Shown: piece after piece, positions 22,881-30,959 of the stretch | Position numbering within the stretch: the first letter of the stretch is position 1 | Layout: each line of letters begins with the position of its first letter | Assembly: GCA_963747375.1 (NCBI GenBank) | Contig: CAVVFL010000035.1 | Location: forward strand, 372,001-436,000 | Direction: 5' to 3' | DNA length: 64,000 bases | Source of the DNA: Sva-07 sp963747375 | GTDB taxonomy: Bacteria > Actinomycetota > Acidimicrobiia > Acidimicrobiales > Ilumatobacteraceae | Notes under the pieces: generated by a model | What the model was told of the DNA's origin: nothing | The model's database searches: none | Seen by the model: the letters and a program-made list of their open reading frames with translations, nothing else | Program-made: the position numbers and the translations under genes

Positions 22881-23717
22881 ATGGCCATTCGTTCACGCAA
22901 GCCCACCAGCCCCGGCCGTCGCTTCCAGACGAGCTCCGACTTCAGCGAGATCACCAAGACCACGCCGGAGAAGTCGCTCCTCGTCAAGAAGTCGAAGACC
23001 GGCGGCCGCAACAGCTACGGCCGCAAGACGTCACGTCACCGTGGCGGCGGTCACAAGCAGCAGTACCGCATCGTCGACTTCAAGCGGGTCAAGGACGGCG
23101 TGACCGCCAAGGTCGCCGCCATCGAATACGACCCCAACCGCACGTGCCGCATCGCGCTGCTCCACTACAACGACGGCGTCAAGGCCTACATCCTCGCCCC
23201 GCGTGGACTCAACGTGGGTGACACCGTCGAGAGCGGCCAGGGCGCCGACATCAAGCCGGGCAACGCCCTGCCGTTGCGCTACATCCCGGTCGGCACCACC
23301 GTCCACAACGTCGAGCTGCGCCCCGGTCAGGGTGGCAAGATCGGCCGTTCGGCCGGCATCGCCGTCCAGCTCGTCGCCAAGGAGGGCGACTACGCCACGC
23401 TGCGTATGCCCTCCACCGAAATGCGCCGGGTGATGATCGACTGCCGTGCAACCGTCGGCGAAGTCGGCAACAGCCAGCACGAGCTCGTGAAGATCGGCAA
23501 GGCCGGCCGCAACCGCTGGAAGGGCAAGAAGCCCCAGACACGTGGCGTCGCCATGAACCCGGTCGACCACCCGCTCGGTGGTGGCGAAGGCCGCACCTCC
23601 GGTGGCCGTCCCGCCGTGTCGCCGTGGGGCAAGCCCGAGGGCCGCACCCGCAACAAGAAGAAGGCGAGCCAGCAGTTGATCATCCGTCGCCGCCGTACGA
23701 GCAAGGGTCGCCGCTGA
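22881..23717 (+). CDS. rplB: 50S ribosomal protein L2
   Basis: 278 residues, near the peptidyl-transferase centre. The universal GGRNSYGRKTSRHRGGGHKQ near the start and GVAMNPVDHPLGGGEGRTSG, which contains the catalytically important His, are intact. ATG 22881 (MAIRSRKPTSPGRR) is preferred over an in-frame codon upstream inside rplW. Confidence 0.97.
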   Translation: MAIRSRKPTSPGRRFQTSSDFSEITKTTPEKSLLVKKSKTGGRNSYGRKTSRHRGGGHKQQYRIVDFKRVKDGVTAKVAAIEYDPNRTCRIALLHYNDGVKAYILAPRGLNVGDTVESGQGADIKPGNALPLRYIPVGTTVHNVELRPGQGGKIGRSAGIAVQLVAKEGDYATLRMPSTEMRRVMIDCRATVGEVGNSQHELVKIGKAGRNRWKGKKPQTRGVAMNPVDHPLGGGEGRTSGGRPAVSPWGKPEGRTRNKKKASQQLIIRRRRTSKGRR

Positions 23718-23740
23718 CGCGGCAAGGAAGGTAACTCCGC

Positions 23741-24025
23741 ATGTCTCGCAGTCTCAAGAAGGGCCCGTTCGTCGACGATCATCTTCTCAAGAAGATCGAC
23801 GCTCAGAACGCCGCCGGAGAACGCAAGGTCGTCAAGACCTGGTCGCGTCGCTCCACCATCATCCCCGACATGGTCGGCCACACGATCGCCGTTCACGACG
23901 GTCGCAAGCACGTCCCGGTCTACGTGACCGAGTCGATGGTCGGCCACAAGCTCGGTGAGTTCAGCCCCACCCGCACGTTCAAGTTCCACGCGGGCATGGA
24001 GCGCAACTCGAAGGGTCGCCGCTGA
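23741..24025 (+). CDS. rpsS: 30S ribosomal protein S19
   Basis: 94 residues, opening MSRSLKKGPFVDDHLLKKID, with the RRSTIIPDMVGHTIAVHDGR core. The stop shares a base with the rplV start (TGATG). Ribosome site AAGGAAGG at about 23725. Confidence 0.97.
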   Translation: MSRSLKKGPFVDDHLLKKIDAQNAAGERKVVKTWSRRSTIIPDMVGHTIAVHDGRKHVPVYVTESMVGHKLGEFSPTRTFKFHAGMERNSKGRR

Positions 24026-24826
24026 TGACCGGACCGAAGCTCAACGAGAAGTCGTTCGTCGCCGGCGAACGTTCCGGCACGAAGGCGACCGCACGATACG
24101 TGCGGGCGTCGGCCTCGAAGGCCCGAGTCGTGCTCGACCTGATCCGCGGCCTCGATGTGCGCAGCGCCGACGAGGTGTTGCAGTTCACCGACCGTCACAT
24201 CGCCCGCGACGTCCGCAAGGTGCTCGCCAGCGCCGTCGCCAACGCGATCAACAACGACGACCAGGACGCCGACGAGCTCTACGTCGTCGCCTGCTTCGCC
24301 GACGAGGGCCCGACGCTCAAGCGGTTCCGCCCGCGTGCCCGTGGTCGGGCGACACGGATCAACAAGCGCAGCTGCCACATCACGGTCATCGTCGCTCGCA
24401 TGAGCGACGACCGCATCGCCATCATCCAGGCCCGCCAGGAGCGCGCCGGTGGCAGTGTCGGCCGTGGCCGCCCGCAGTCGAGCGCCGCCAGCCGCCGCGC
24501 CCGAGTCGAGCGCAGCCGCAAGCAAGCGAGTGGCGCCGAGGAAGTCATCGACGCGATCGACGCCGACGAGGAGATCCTCGACGCCGAGATCACCGACGAG
24601 ACCGACGCGGTCGACTCGGAGACCACCGAGTCAGCAGAGGCTCTCGAAGCCGATGCGACCGAAGTCGACACGACGGCTGGAGCCGAAGCGACCGAAGCTG
24701 CCGAAGACGCAGACGACGACAACACCGACTCGTCCGCAGCCAGTCGAGGGAAGCGCCAGCGACGAGCTGGACGAGGCCGACCAAGCGCAACCAGCCGACG
24801 AGTCCGGAGAGGCCGAGGAAAAGTAA
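24025..24826 (+). CDS. rplV: 50S ribosomal protein L22 with long acidic tail, one frame change
   Basis: The first 115 or so residues are a standard L22 (KATARYVRASASKARVVLDL, RPRARGRATRINKRSCHI). They continue into a tail of about 150 residues, first Arg-rich then packed with Asp, Glu, Ala and Thr. Read straight through, the frame ends at 24870 inside rpsC with a basic, unrelated end. An extra base near 24742 (GCC[A]GTC) explains this: in the next frame the tail continues acidic (SASDELDEADQAQPADESGE) to TAA at 24824-24826, one base before rpsC. The corrected protein is about 266 residues, against 110-130 in most bacteria; M. tuberculosis L22 also has an extension. The tail's role is unknown. 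Confidence 0.93.
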
Positions 24827-24827
24827 C

Positions 24828-25709
24828 ATGGGTCAGAAGATCAATCCGTACGGCTTCCGTCTGGGAGTGACCACCGACTGGAAGTCGCGTTGGTTCTCCG
24901 AGCGGGACTACAAGCAGTACCTCACCGAGGACTGGACGATCCGCCGCGAGATCATGACTCGTCTCGAGTCCGCAGCGATCAGCCGGATCGAGGTCGAGCG
25001 CACCCGTGACAAGCTTCGCGTCGACGTGCACACGGCTCGTCCCGGCATCGTCATCGGTCGTCGTGGTGCCCAGGCCGACGAACTCCGTCAGCTGATCACC
25101 AAGATCACCGGCAACCCGAAGGTCCAGCTCAACATCGTCGAGATCAAGAACCCCGAACTCGACGCAGCCCTGATCGCTCAGGGTGTTGCCGACCAGCTCG
25201 TCAACCGCATCGCCTTCCGTCGGGCCATGAAGCGTGCCGTGCAGAACGCACAGCGCGCCGGCGCCCTCGGCATCAAGGTGCAGTGCTCGGGTCGTCTCGG
25301 CGGCGCCGAGATGAGCCGCACCGAGTGGTACCGCGAAGGTCGGGTGCCGTTGCACACGCTGCGTGCCGACATCGACTACGGCATGCGTGAGGCCAAGACG
25401 ACCAGCGGTCGTGTGGGCGTCAAGGTGTGGATCTACAAGGGCGACATCCTTCCGTACAAGAAGCTCAACGAGGACAAGATCGCCCGCGAGGCCGCCATGG
25501 CCGTCGGCGAGACGTCCGGCCAGGGTGGACCGCGCAAGGTCGTGTCGTCGGGTGGACCCCGCGACACCGTTCTCGTTCCCGAGACCCAGCCGCTCGTCCG
25601 AGAGGCCGACCCGGAACTCGAGAAATTGCTCGACGAAGAAGAGGCAATCGCCAAGCGCACTGCGCAGGGCGAGGGCCACGACACGCCGCACTTCCGCGGC
25701 GAGGACTGA
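24828..25709 (+). CDS. rpsC: 30S ribosomal protein S3
   Basis: 293 residues with the KH domain (GIVIGRRGAQADELRQLI) and the helicase-like entry-channel residues. The N-terminus MGQKINPYGFRLGVTTDWKS fixes ATG 24828. The last 70 residues are a longer than usual, acidic C-terminal extension ending EGHDTPHFRGED. It starts one base after the reconstructed end of rplV. Confidence 0.97.
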   Translation: MGQKINPYGFRLGVTTDWKSRWFSERDYKQYLTEDWTIRREIMTRLESAAISRIEVERTRDKLRVDVHTARPGIVIGRRGAQADELRQLITKITGNPKVQLNIVEIKNPELDAALIAQGVADQLVNRIAFRRAMKRAVQNAQRAGALGIKVQCSGRLGGAEMSRTEWYREGRVPLHTLRADIDYGMREAKTTSGRVGVKVWIYKGDILPYKKLNEDKIAREAAMAVGETSGQGGPRKVVSSGGPRDTVLVPETQPLVREADPELEKLLDEEEAIAKRTAQGEGHDTPHFRGED

Positions 25710-25723
25710 AAGGGGACCGAACC

Positions 25724-26140
25724 ATGCTGATGCCTCGCAAGGTCGCCCATCGCAAACACCATCGCGGCCGCACCAAGGGACTCACGAAGGGCGGCTCCGG
25801 CCTGAACTTCGGTGAGTACGGAATCCAGGCGCTCGAGCCGGGCTGGCTCACCGCCCGCCAGATCGAAGCTGCCCGTATCGCCATGACCCGCTCGATCAAG
25901 CGCGGCGGCAAGGTGTGGATCAACGTGTTCCCGGACAAGCCGGTCACGAAGAAGCCCGCCGAGACCCGCATGGGCTCGGGCAAGGGCAACCCCGAATTCT
26001 GGGTGGCCGTCGTCAAGCCGGGCCGCACGCTCTTCGAGCTGTCGTACCCGAACGAGGAGCTCGCCAAGGAAGCCCTCAACAAGGCGATCCAGAAGCTCCC
26101 CATCAAGGCCCGCATCATCACTCGTGAGGAGGAGATCTGA
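25724..26140 (+). CDS. rplP: 50S ribosomal protein L16
   Basis: 138 residues, binds near the A site. MLMPRKVAHRKHHRGRTKGL and GSGKGNPEFWVAVVKPGRTL are diagnostic; the conserved Arg hydroxylated in E. coli L16 lies in the central region. GAAAGGGGACC precedes ATG 25724. Confidence 0.97.
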   Translation: MLMPRKVAHRKHHRGRTKGLTKGGSGLNFGEYGIQALEPGWLTARQIEAARIAMTRSIKRGGKVWINVFPDKPVTKKPAETRMGSGKGNPEFWVAVVKPGRTLFELSYPNEELAKEALNKAIQKLPIKARIITREEEI

Positions 26141-26141
26141 C

Positions 26142-26354
26142 ATGGCCAAGAAGACCGACCTCGTCGAACTCAGCCTCGGCGAACTGATCGACGAACTGAG
26201 GGCCACCAAGCAGGAGGCGCTCAACCTGCGTTTCCGCAACGCGACCGGCCAGCTCGAGAACACCGCCGAAATCGGCAAGGTGCGCAAGCAGGTCGCTCGT
26301 ATCAACACCCTCATCCGCCAGCGTGAGATCGCTGCGGCCGAGGCCGGACAGTGA
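26142..26354 (+). CDS. rpmC: 50S ribosomal protein L29
   Basis: 70 residues, two-helix protein at the tunnel exit. The segment EALNLRFRNATGQLENTAEI matches the family core (LRFQxATGQLEN). ATG 26142 follows GAGGAGA and is one base after the rplP stop. The gene overlaps rpsQ by four bases. Confidence 0.95.
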   Translation: MAKKTDLVELSLGELIDELRATKQEALNLRFRNATGQLENTAEIGKVRKQVARINTLIRQREIAAAEAGQ

Positions 26355-26659
26355 CGGTGACTGACATGCCTGAAGCAACCGCAACACCAGCGACAACCGA
26401 GACCCCCGAGCGTGCGGCACGCAAGGTTCGCGAGGGAACGGTCGTGTCGAACGCGATGGACAAGACGGTCGTCGTGGCCGTCGTCGATCGTGTGCGTCAC
26501 GCCAAGTACAACAAGTTCATCGTGCGCACCAAGAAGCTCTACGTCCACGACGAGACCAACGACGCCAATGTCGGCGACAAGGTCCGCGTGATGGAGACCC
26601 GCCCGCTCAGCAAGAACAAGCGCTGGCGCATCACCGACATCTTGGAGCGGGCCAAATGA
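26351..26659 (+). CDS. rpsQ: 30S ribosomal protein S17
   Basis: 102 residues from GTG 26351 (GTGA overlap with rpmC); ATG 26366 would remove five residues. The S17 core VVSNAMDKTVVVAVVDRVRH and the RPLSKNKRWRITDILE end are clear. The first 25 residues form a Thr/Pro/Ala-rich extension not present in short S17 proteins. Confidence 0.95.
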   Translation: MTVTDMPEATATPATTETPERAARKVREGTVVSNAMDKTVVVAVVDRVRHAKYNKFIVRTKKLYVHDETNDANVGDKVRVMETRPLSKNKRWRITDILERAK

Positions 26660-27024
26660 TTCAGCAGGAATCCCGCCTTCGCGTCGCCGACAACTCGGGC
26701 GCCAAAGAAGTGCTGTGCATCAAAGTCCTCGGCGGCACCCGTCGTCGCTACGCCTCGATCGGCGACATCTTCGTCGCCACGGTCAAGGACGCGATTCCGG
26801 GTGCGGCCGTCAAGAAGGGCGAAGTCGTCAAGTGCGTCGTCGTTCGCGTGAAGAAGGAGAAGCGTCGTCCCGACGGCAGCTACATCCGCTTCGACGAGAA
26901 CGCAGCCGTGCTCATCAAGGACGACCTCACGCCCCGCGGTACCCGCATCTTCGGCCCGGTCGGGCGCGAACTGCGTGACCGCAAGTTCATGCGAATCGTG
27001 TCGCTGGCACCGGAGGTGTTGTGA
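26656..27024 (+). CDS. rplN: 50S ribosomal protein L14
   Basis: 122 residues, the fixed family length. MIQQESRLRVADNSGAKEVL at the start and GPVGRELRDRKFMRIVSLAP near the end are universal. ATG 26656 overlaps rpsQ by four bases. One base separates its stop from rplX. Confidence 0.98.
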   Translation: MIQQESRLRVADNSGAKEVLCIKVLGGTRRRYASIGDIFVATVKDAIPGAAVKKGEVVKCVVVRVKKEKRRPDGSYIRFDENAAVLIKDDLTPRGTRIFGPVGRELRDRKFMRIVSLAPEVL

Positions 27025-27025
27025 G

Positions 27026-27331
27026 ATGAAGCTCAAGAAGGGTGACACCGTCGAGGTGATCACCGGCAAGGACAAGGGCAAGCAGGGCGACATCGCCTTC
27101 GTCTTCCCGAAGACCAACAAGATCATCGTCAACGGCATCAACGTGGCGTCGAAGCACCAGAAGGCCCAGCGCGCCAACGACGCGGGCGGCATCATCGAGA
27201 AGGACATGCCGATGGACGCCAGCAACGTGATGCTGGTGCACAAGGGCAAGAAGGTCCGCGTTGGCTATCAGACGAAGGACGATGGCACGAAGGTGCGTAT
27301 CGCCCGCCCGAGCGGAGAGGTCATCGGATGA
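27026..27331 (+). CDS. rplX: 50S ribosomal protein L24
   Basis: 101 residues with the KOW motif KKGDTVEVITGKDKGKQGDI at the N-terminus and VNGINVASKHQK next. ATG 27026 is chosen; an in-frame extension upstream lies within rplN. The stop overlaps the rplE start (ATGA). Confidence 0.96.
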   Translation: MKLKKGDTVEVITGKDKGKQGDIAFVFPKTNKIIVNGINVASKHQKAQRANDAGGIIEKDMPMDASNVMLVHKGKKVRVGYQTKDDGTKVRIARPSGEVIG

Positions 27332-27951
27332 GTACCGCAACTGACATCCCGCGCCTCAAGGCGCGCTACAACGACGAGATCAAGGCCAAGCTGCAAGAGG
27401 ATCTGGGAATCCAGAACGTCATGCAGGTGCCGAACCTCGAGAAGATCGTGATCAACATGGGCGTCGGCCGTGCCGCCGGCCAGCCGTCGCTCATCGAGGG
27501 CTGCGTTGCCGATCTCACCTCGATCTCGGGCCAGAAGCCCGTGGTGACCAAGGCCCGCACCTCGATCGCCAACTTCAAGCTCCGTGAGGGCCAGGCGATC
27601 GGCGTCAAGGTCGACCTCCGCGGTGACCGCATGTGGGAATTCCTCGACCGCTTGATCTCGGTCGCCATTCCCCGCATCCGCGACTTCCGCGGCCTGCCGG
27701 CGCACTCGTGGGACGGCCACGGCAACTACACGTTCGGACTCAACGAGCAGACGATGTTCGCCGAGATCGACCCGGACCGCGCCGACCAGCCTCGTGGCAT
27801 GGACATCACGATCGTGACGACCGCGCACGACAACGACACCGGCAAGGCCCTCCTCGAGGCATACGGCTTCCCCTTCAAGAAGGGTGTCGACGCCGACAAC
27901 GAGCCTCGCAAGAAGAAGAACCGTGGCCCCCGCTACGGCGGCAAGAAGTGA
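27328..27951 (+). CDS. rplE: 50S ribosomal protein L5
   Basis: 207 residues, binds 5S rRNA. NVMQVPNLEKIVINMGVGRA, FKLREGQAIGVKVDLRGDRM and GNYTFGLNEQTMFAEIDPD are family landmarks. It has a lysine/arginine-rich tail of about 25 residues (NEPRKKKNRGPRYGGKK) beyond the usual end. Confidence 0.97.
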   Translation: MSTATDIPRLKARYNDEIKAKLQEDLGIQNVMQVPNLEKIVINMGVGRAAGQPSLIEGCVADLTSISGQKPVVTKARTSIANFKLREGQAIGVKVDLRGDRMWEFLDRLISVAIPRIRDFRGLPAHSWDGHGNYTFGLNEQTMFAEIDPDRADQPRGMDITIVTTAHDNDTGKALLEAYGFPFKKGVDADNEPRKKKNRGPRYGGKK

Positions 27952-27965
27952 ACTGAGGCGACGAC

Positions 27966-28151
27966 ATGGCAAAGAAAGCACTGATCAACAAGGCCAACGC
28001 GAAGCCGAAGTTCAAGGTTCGCGGTTACACACGCTGCCGCCGCTGCGGCCGTGCCCGTTCGGTCTACCGCAAGTTCGGCCTCTGCCGCTTGTGCCTGCGA
28101 GAGCTCGCGCACGCCGGCGAGATTCCCGGTCTGACGAAGTCGAGCTGGTGA
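27966..28151 (+). CDS. rpsZ: 30S ribosomal protein S14, zinc-binding type
   Basis: 61 residues, the short zinc (C+) form with CRRCGRARSVYRKFGLCRLC, so four Cys bind zinc. ATG 27966 opens MAKKALINKANAKPKFKVRG. No second, zinc-free S14 is in the window. Confidence 0.97.
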   Translation: MAKKALINKANAKPKFKVRGYTRCRRCGRARSVYRKFGLCRLCLRELAHAGEIPGLTKSSW

Positions 28152-28164
28152 GGAGACAACCATC

Positions 28165-28566
28165 ATGATGACCGATCCCATCGCCGACATGCTCACGCGT
28201 GTTCGCAACGCGAACACCGCCAAGCACGACGAGGTGCGCATGCCCTCGTCCAAGCAGAAGGTCGCGCTCGCCGAGGTCCTCCGCAAGGAGGGGTACATCG
28301 AGAGCTTCGAGACCGCGCCGTCACCCAAGGGTGTCGGCGAGGTGCTCACGATCCAGATGAAGTACTCGCCCGATCGTGACCGCACGATCATGGGCCTGCG
28401 TCGGATCTCGACGCCGGGCCTGCGCGTGTACCGCAACGCCGGCACCGTCCCCCGAGTTCTCGGTGGCCTCGGTGTTGCTGTCCTGTCCACCTCTCACGGC
28501 CTCATGACCGACCGCGAGGCGCGCAAGCGCCACGTCGGCGGCGAGGTCATGTGTTACGTCTGGTGA
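28165..28566 (+). CDS. rpsH: 30S ribosomal protein S8
   Basis: 133 residues. TDPIADMLTRVRNANTAKHD at the start and LSTSHGLMTDREARKRHVGG near the end are typical. Two ATGs in a row (28165, 28168) are possible starts; the difference is one residue. Confidence 0.97.
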   Translation: MMTDPIADMLTRVRNANTAKHDEVRMPSSKQKVALAEVLRKEGYIESFETAPSPKGVGEVLTIQMKYSPDRDRTIMGLRRISTPGLRVYRNAGTVPRVLGGLGVAVLSTSHGLMTDREARKRHVGGEVMCYVW

Positions 28567-28599
28567 CCCGGACCGGAGCGAGAAGGAAGTAGGAACGAC

Positions 28600-29142
28600 A
28601 TGTCCCGCATCGGTAAGGCACCCATCACGGTGCCAGCAGGCGTCGACGTCACACTCGACGGCCGCAACATCTCGGTCAAGGGGCCCAAGGGCACCCTCGA
28701 GCGTGTGATCCCCGGCACCATCACCATCACTCAGGACGGCGACACCCTCGTGTGCGAACGTCCGAACGACGAGAACAAGACCAAGGCGATGCACGGGCTG
28801 ACCCGCAGCCTCGTGAACAACATGGTCATCGGCGTCACCGACGGCTTCAAGAAGCAACTCGACATCGTCGGCGTCGGTTACCGCGCCGAGGCCCAGGGCC
28901 CGAACGCGCTGCGCTTGAACCTCGGATTCAGCCACTCGGTCGACGTGAAGGCGCCCGAGGGCATCTCGTTCGAAGTGCCGGTGCAGACCCAGGTGGTCGT
29001 CGTGGGTATCGACAAAGAAGTGGTCGGCCAGGTGGCCGCCAACATCCGCAGCATCCGCAAGCCCGAGCCGTACAAGGGCAAGGGCGTCCGCTACGCGGGC
29101 GAGCGAGTGCTGCGCAAGGCCGGCAAGGCCGGAAAGAAGTAA
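28600..29142 (+). CDS. rplF: 50S ribosomal protein L6
   Basis: 180 residues made of two similar domains. MSRIGKAPITVPAGVDVTLD and the C-terminal RKPEPYKGKGVRYAGERVLR motif near the sarcin-ricin loop are intact. The GAAGGAAG ribosome site precedes ATG 28600. Confidence 0.97.
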   Translation: MSRIGKAPITVPAGVDVTLDGRNISVKGPKGTLERVIPGTITITQDGDTLVCERPNDENKTKAMHGLTRSLVNNMVIGVTDGFKKQLDIVGVGYRAEAQGPNALRLNLGFSHSVDVKAPEGISFEVPVQTQVVVVGIDKEVVGQVAANIRSIRKPEPYKGKGVRYAGERVLRKAGKAGKK

Positions 29143-29153
29143 CGGAGCGTCTC

Positions 29154-29522
29154 ATGACCAAGATCGCCGAAGCCCGTCGCAGTGGCCGTATCCGCCGCCA
29201 CCGTCGCGTTCGCAAGAAGATCCACGGCACCGCCGCGCGTCCGCGCATGGCGGTGTTCCGTTCGAACAAGCACCTGTCCGTACAGGTGATCGACGACGAT
29301 GCGGGCACCACGCTCGCAGCGGCATCGACCAACGAAGCCGACCTGCGTTCAGCGGGCTCGGGTTCGAGCGTCGAGGCTGCTGCCCGGGTGGGCCAGCTCA
29401 TCGCCGAGCGCGCCAAGGCCGCTGGTGTCGACAAGGTCGTGTTCGACCGTGGTGGCTTCGCCTATCACGGCCGTATCGCCGCTGTTGCAACCGCTGCCCG
29501 TGAAGCAGGACTGGAGTTCTGA
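29154..29522 (+). CDS. rplR: 50S ribosomal protein L18
   Basis: 122 residues, 5S rRNA-binding. RRHRRVRKKIHGTAARPRMA and KVVFDRGGFAYHGRIAAVA are diagnostic. ATG 29154 is used; the open frame upstream lies inside rplF. Its TGA shares a base with the rpsE start. Confidence 0.97.
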   Translation: MTKIAEARRSGRIRRHRRVRKKIHGTAARPRMAVFRSNKHLSVQVIDDDAGTTLAAASTNEADLRSAGSGSSVEAAARVGQLIAERAKAAGVDKVVFDRGGFAYHGRIAAVATAAREAGLEF

Positions 29523-30163
29523 TGTCGTTTCCCATGAACAGTGACAACCGTGGCGGTGGCCGCGACAGCCGCGGCGGTGGCCGCGATGGCCGTGACGGCG
29601 ACGACAGCGGTCTGCGCGAGTCGCGGGTCATCACGATCAACCGTGTGGCCAAGGTGGTCAAGGGTGGTCGTCGGTTCTCCTTCACCGCCCTCGTGGTGAT
29701 CGGCGACGGCAATGGCCGCGTCGGGCTCGGCTACGGCAAGGCCAAGGAAGTCCCCCTCGCCATCCAGAAGGGCACCGAGGAAGCCAAGCGCAACCTCTTC
29801 GAGGTCCCGATGGCCGGCAGCACGATCATCCACCCCGTCCTCGGCACGACCGGTGGCGGCAAGGTCATGATGAAGCCCGCAGCACCCGGTACCGGCGTGA
29901 TCGCCGGCGGTGCCGCCCGTGTCATTCTCGAAGAGGCCGGCGTGCACGACGTGCTCTGCAAGTCGCTCGGGTCGGCCAACCACATCAACGTCGCCCGCGC
30001 CACCGTTGCCGGGCTCAAGTCGCTCCAGCGTCCCGACCAGATCGCGGCCCGCCGCGGACTGGCGGCCGAGGAGTTCGTGCCCAAGGGCCTGCTCAACGCC
30101 TACAACGAGCGTCAGAAGACCCATTCGGGTGCTGCCGTCACCACTGCGAGGAGCGCAGAATGA
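29522..30163 (+). CDS. rpsE: 30S ribosomal protein S5
   Basis: 213 residues. The core VVKGGRRFSFTALVVIGDGN, which holds the spectinomycin loop, and GYGKAKEVPLAIQKGTEEAK are standard. The first 35 residues are an extra arm rich in Gly, Arg and Asp with a repeated RGGGRD unit. ATG 29522 is coupled to rplR; the stop overlaps rpmD by four bases. Confidence 0.97.
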   Translation: MSFPMNSDNRGGGRDSRGGGRDGRDGDDSGLRESRVITINRVAKVVKGGRRFSFTALVVIGDGNGRVGLGYGKAKEVPLAIQKGTEEAKRNLFEVPMAGSTIIHPVLGTTGGGKVMMKPAAPGTGVIAGGAARVILEEAGVHDVLCKSLGSANHINVARATVAGLKSLQRPDQIAARRGLAAEEFVPKGLLNAYNERQKTHSGAAVTTARSAE

Positions 30164-30396
30164 GCCAGTCCACCACCAACGCGGCCACCATCACCGTGAC
30201 GCAGGTCAAGTCGTCGATCGGCACCAAGCCCAAGCACCGCGGCACGCTGCGCGCACTGGGTCTCGGCAAGATCGGCCGATCGAACACCCTGCCCGACCGG
30301 CCGGAGATCCGCGGCATGATCGCCCGGGTTCCGCACCTCATCGACGTCGAAGACTCCGCCGGTACGGCCGAGTCGGTCGCCAAGAAAGAGAGCTGA
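30160..30396 (+). CDS. rpmD: 50S ribosomal protein L30
   Basis: 78 residues. The L30 core VTQVKSSIGTKPKHRGTLRA and LGLGKIGRSNTLPDRPEIRG is unambiguous, with short low-complexity extensions at both ends. ATG 30160 overlaps the rpsE stop. Confidence 0.96.
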   Translation: MSQSTTNAATITVTQVKSSIGTKPKHRGTLRALGLGKIGRSNTLPDRPEIRGMIARVPHLIDVEDSAGTAESVAKKES

Positions 30397-30398
30397 CC

Positions 30399-30911
30399 AT
30401 GCAGGTCCATGATCTCGCGCCGTCGCCAGGCGCCACGAAGAACGCCAAGCGCGTCGGTCGCGGTACCGGCGGCAAGGGCGGCAAGACCGCCGGCCGTGGC
30501 AGCAAGGGCCAGCGCGCCCGCAACACCGTCGCCCGCGGCTTCGAAGGTGGCCAGACACCGCTCAAGCAGCGCGTCCCGAAGCTGAAGGGGTTCAACAACC
30601 CGTTCCGCGTCGAGTACCAGGCCGTCAACCTGCACACGCTCGGCGACCTCGTCGAGAAGACCGGCGACGCCAAGGTCGACCCCGACGTGCTCGTCGCCCA
30701 CGGCGTCGTGCGCAAGAAGTCGTTCGTCAAGGTGCTCGCCCGTGGCGAGATCTCGACCAAGGTCGACCTGCACGTCCATGCGATCTCCTCGACCGCTGAA
30801 GCGGCCGTGAAGGCCGCAGGCGGTACGGTCACCCTGATCGAACTTCCCTTCCGTGAAGAAGGCAAGGCCGGGCGACCGGCGGTCAAGGGCAACCAGTTCG
30901 CCAACCGCTGA
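30399..30911 (+). CDS. rplO: 50S ribosomal protein L15
   Basis: 170 residues. The Gly/Lys/Arg-rich N-terminal arm (GRGTGGKGGKTAGRGSKGQR) and FEGGQTPLKQRVPKLKGF are typical. ATG 30399 is two bases after the rpmD stop. Forty-eight bases separate it from secY. Confidence 0.97.
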   Translation: MQVHDLAPSPGATKNAKRVGRGTGGKGGKTAGRGSKGQRARNTVARGFEGGQTPLKQRVPKLKGFNNPFRVEYQAVNLHTLGDLVEKTGDAKVDPDVLVAHGVVRKKSFVKVLARGEISTKVDLHVHAISSTAEAAVKAAGGTVTLIELPFREEGKAGRPAVKGNQFANR

Positions 30912-30959
30912 TCCGATCAGCACCCAACCGCAGCACGACGTGAAGAAGGACCTCCCCGC

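Noticed and set aside
24443..24826. Separate acidic small protein in the next frame at the end of rplV
   Set aside because: Better explained as the true L22 tail after one extra base, since it stops exactly before rpsC.
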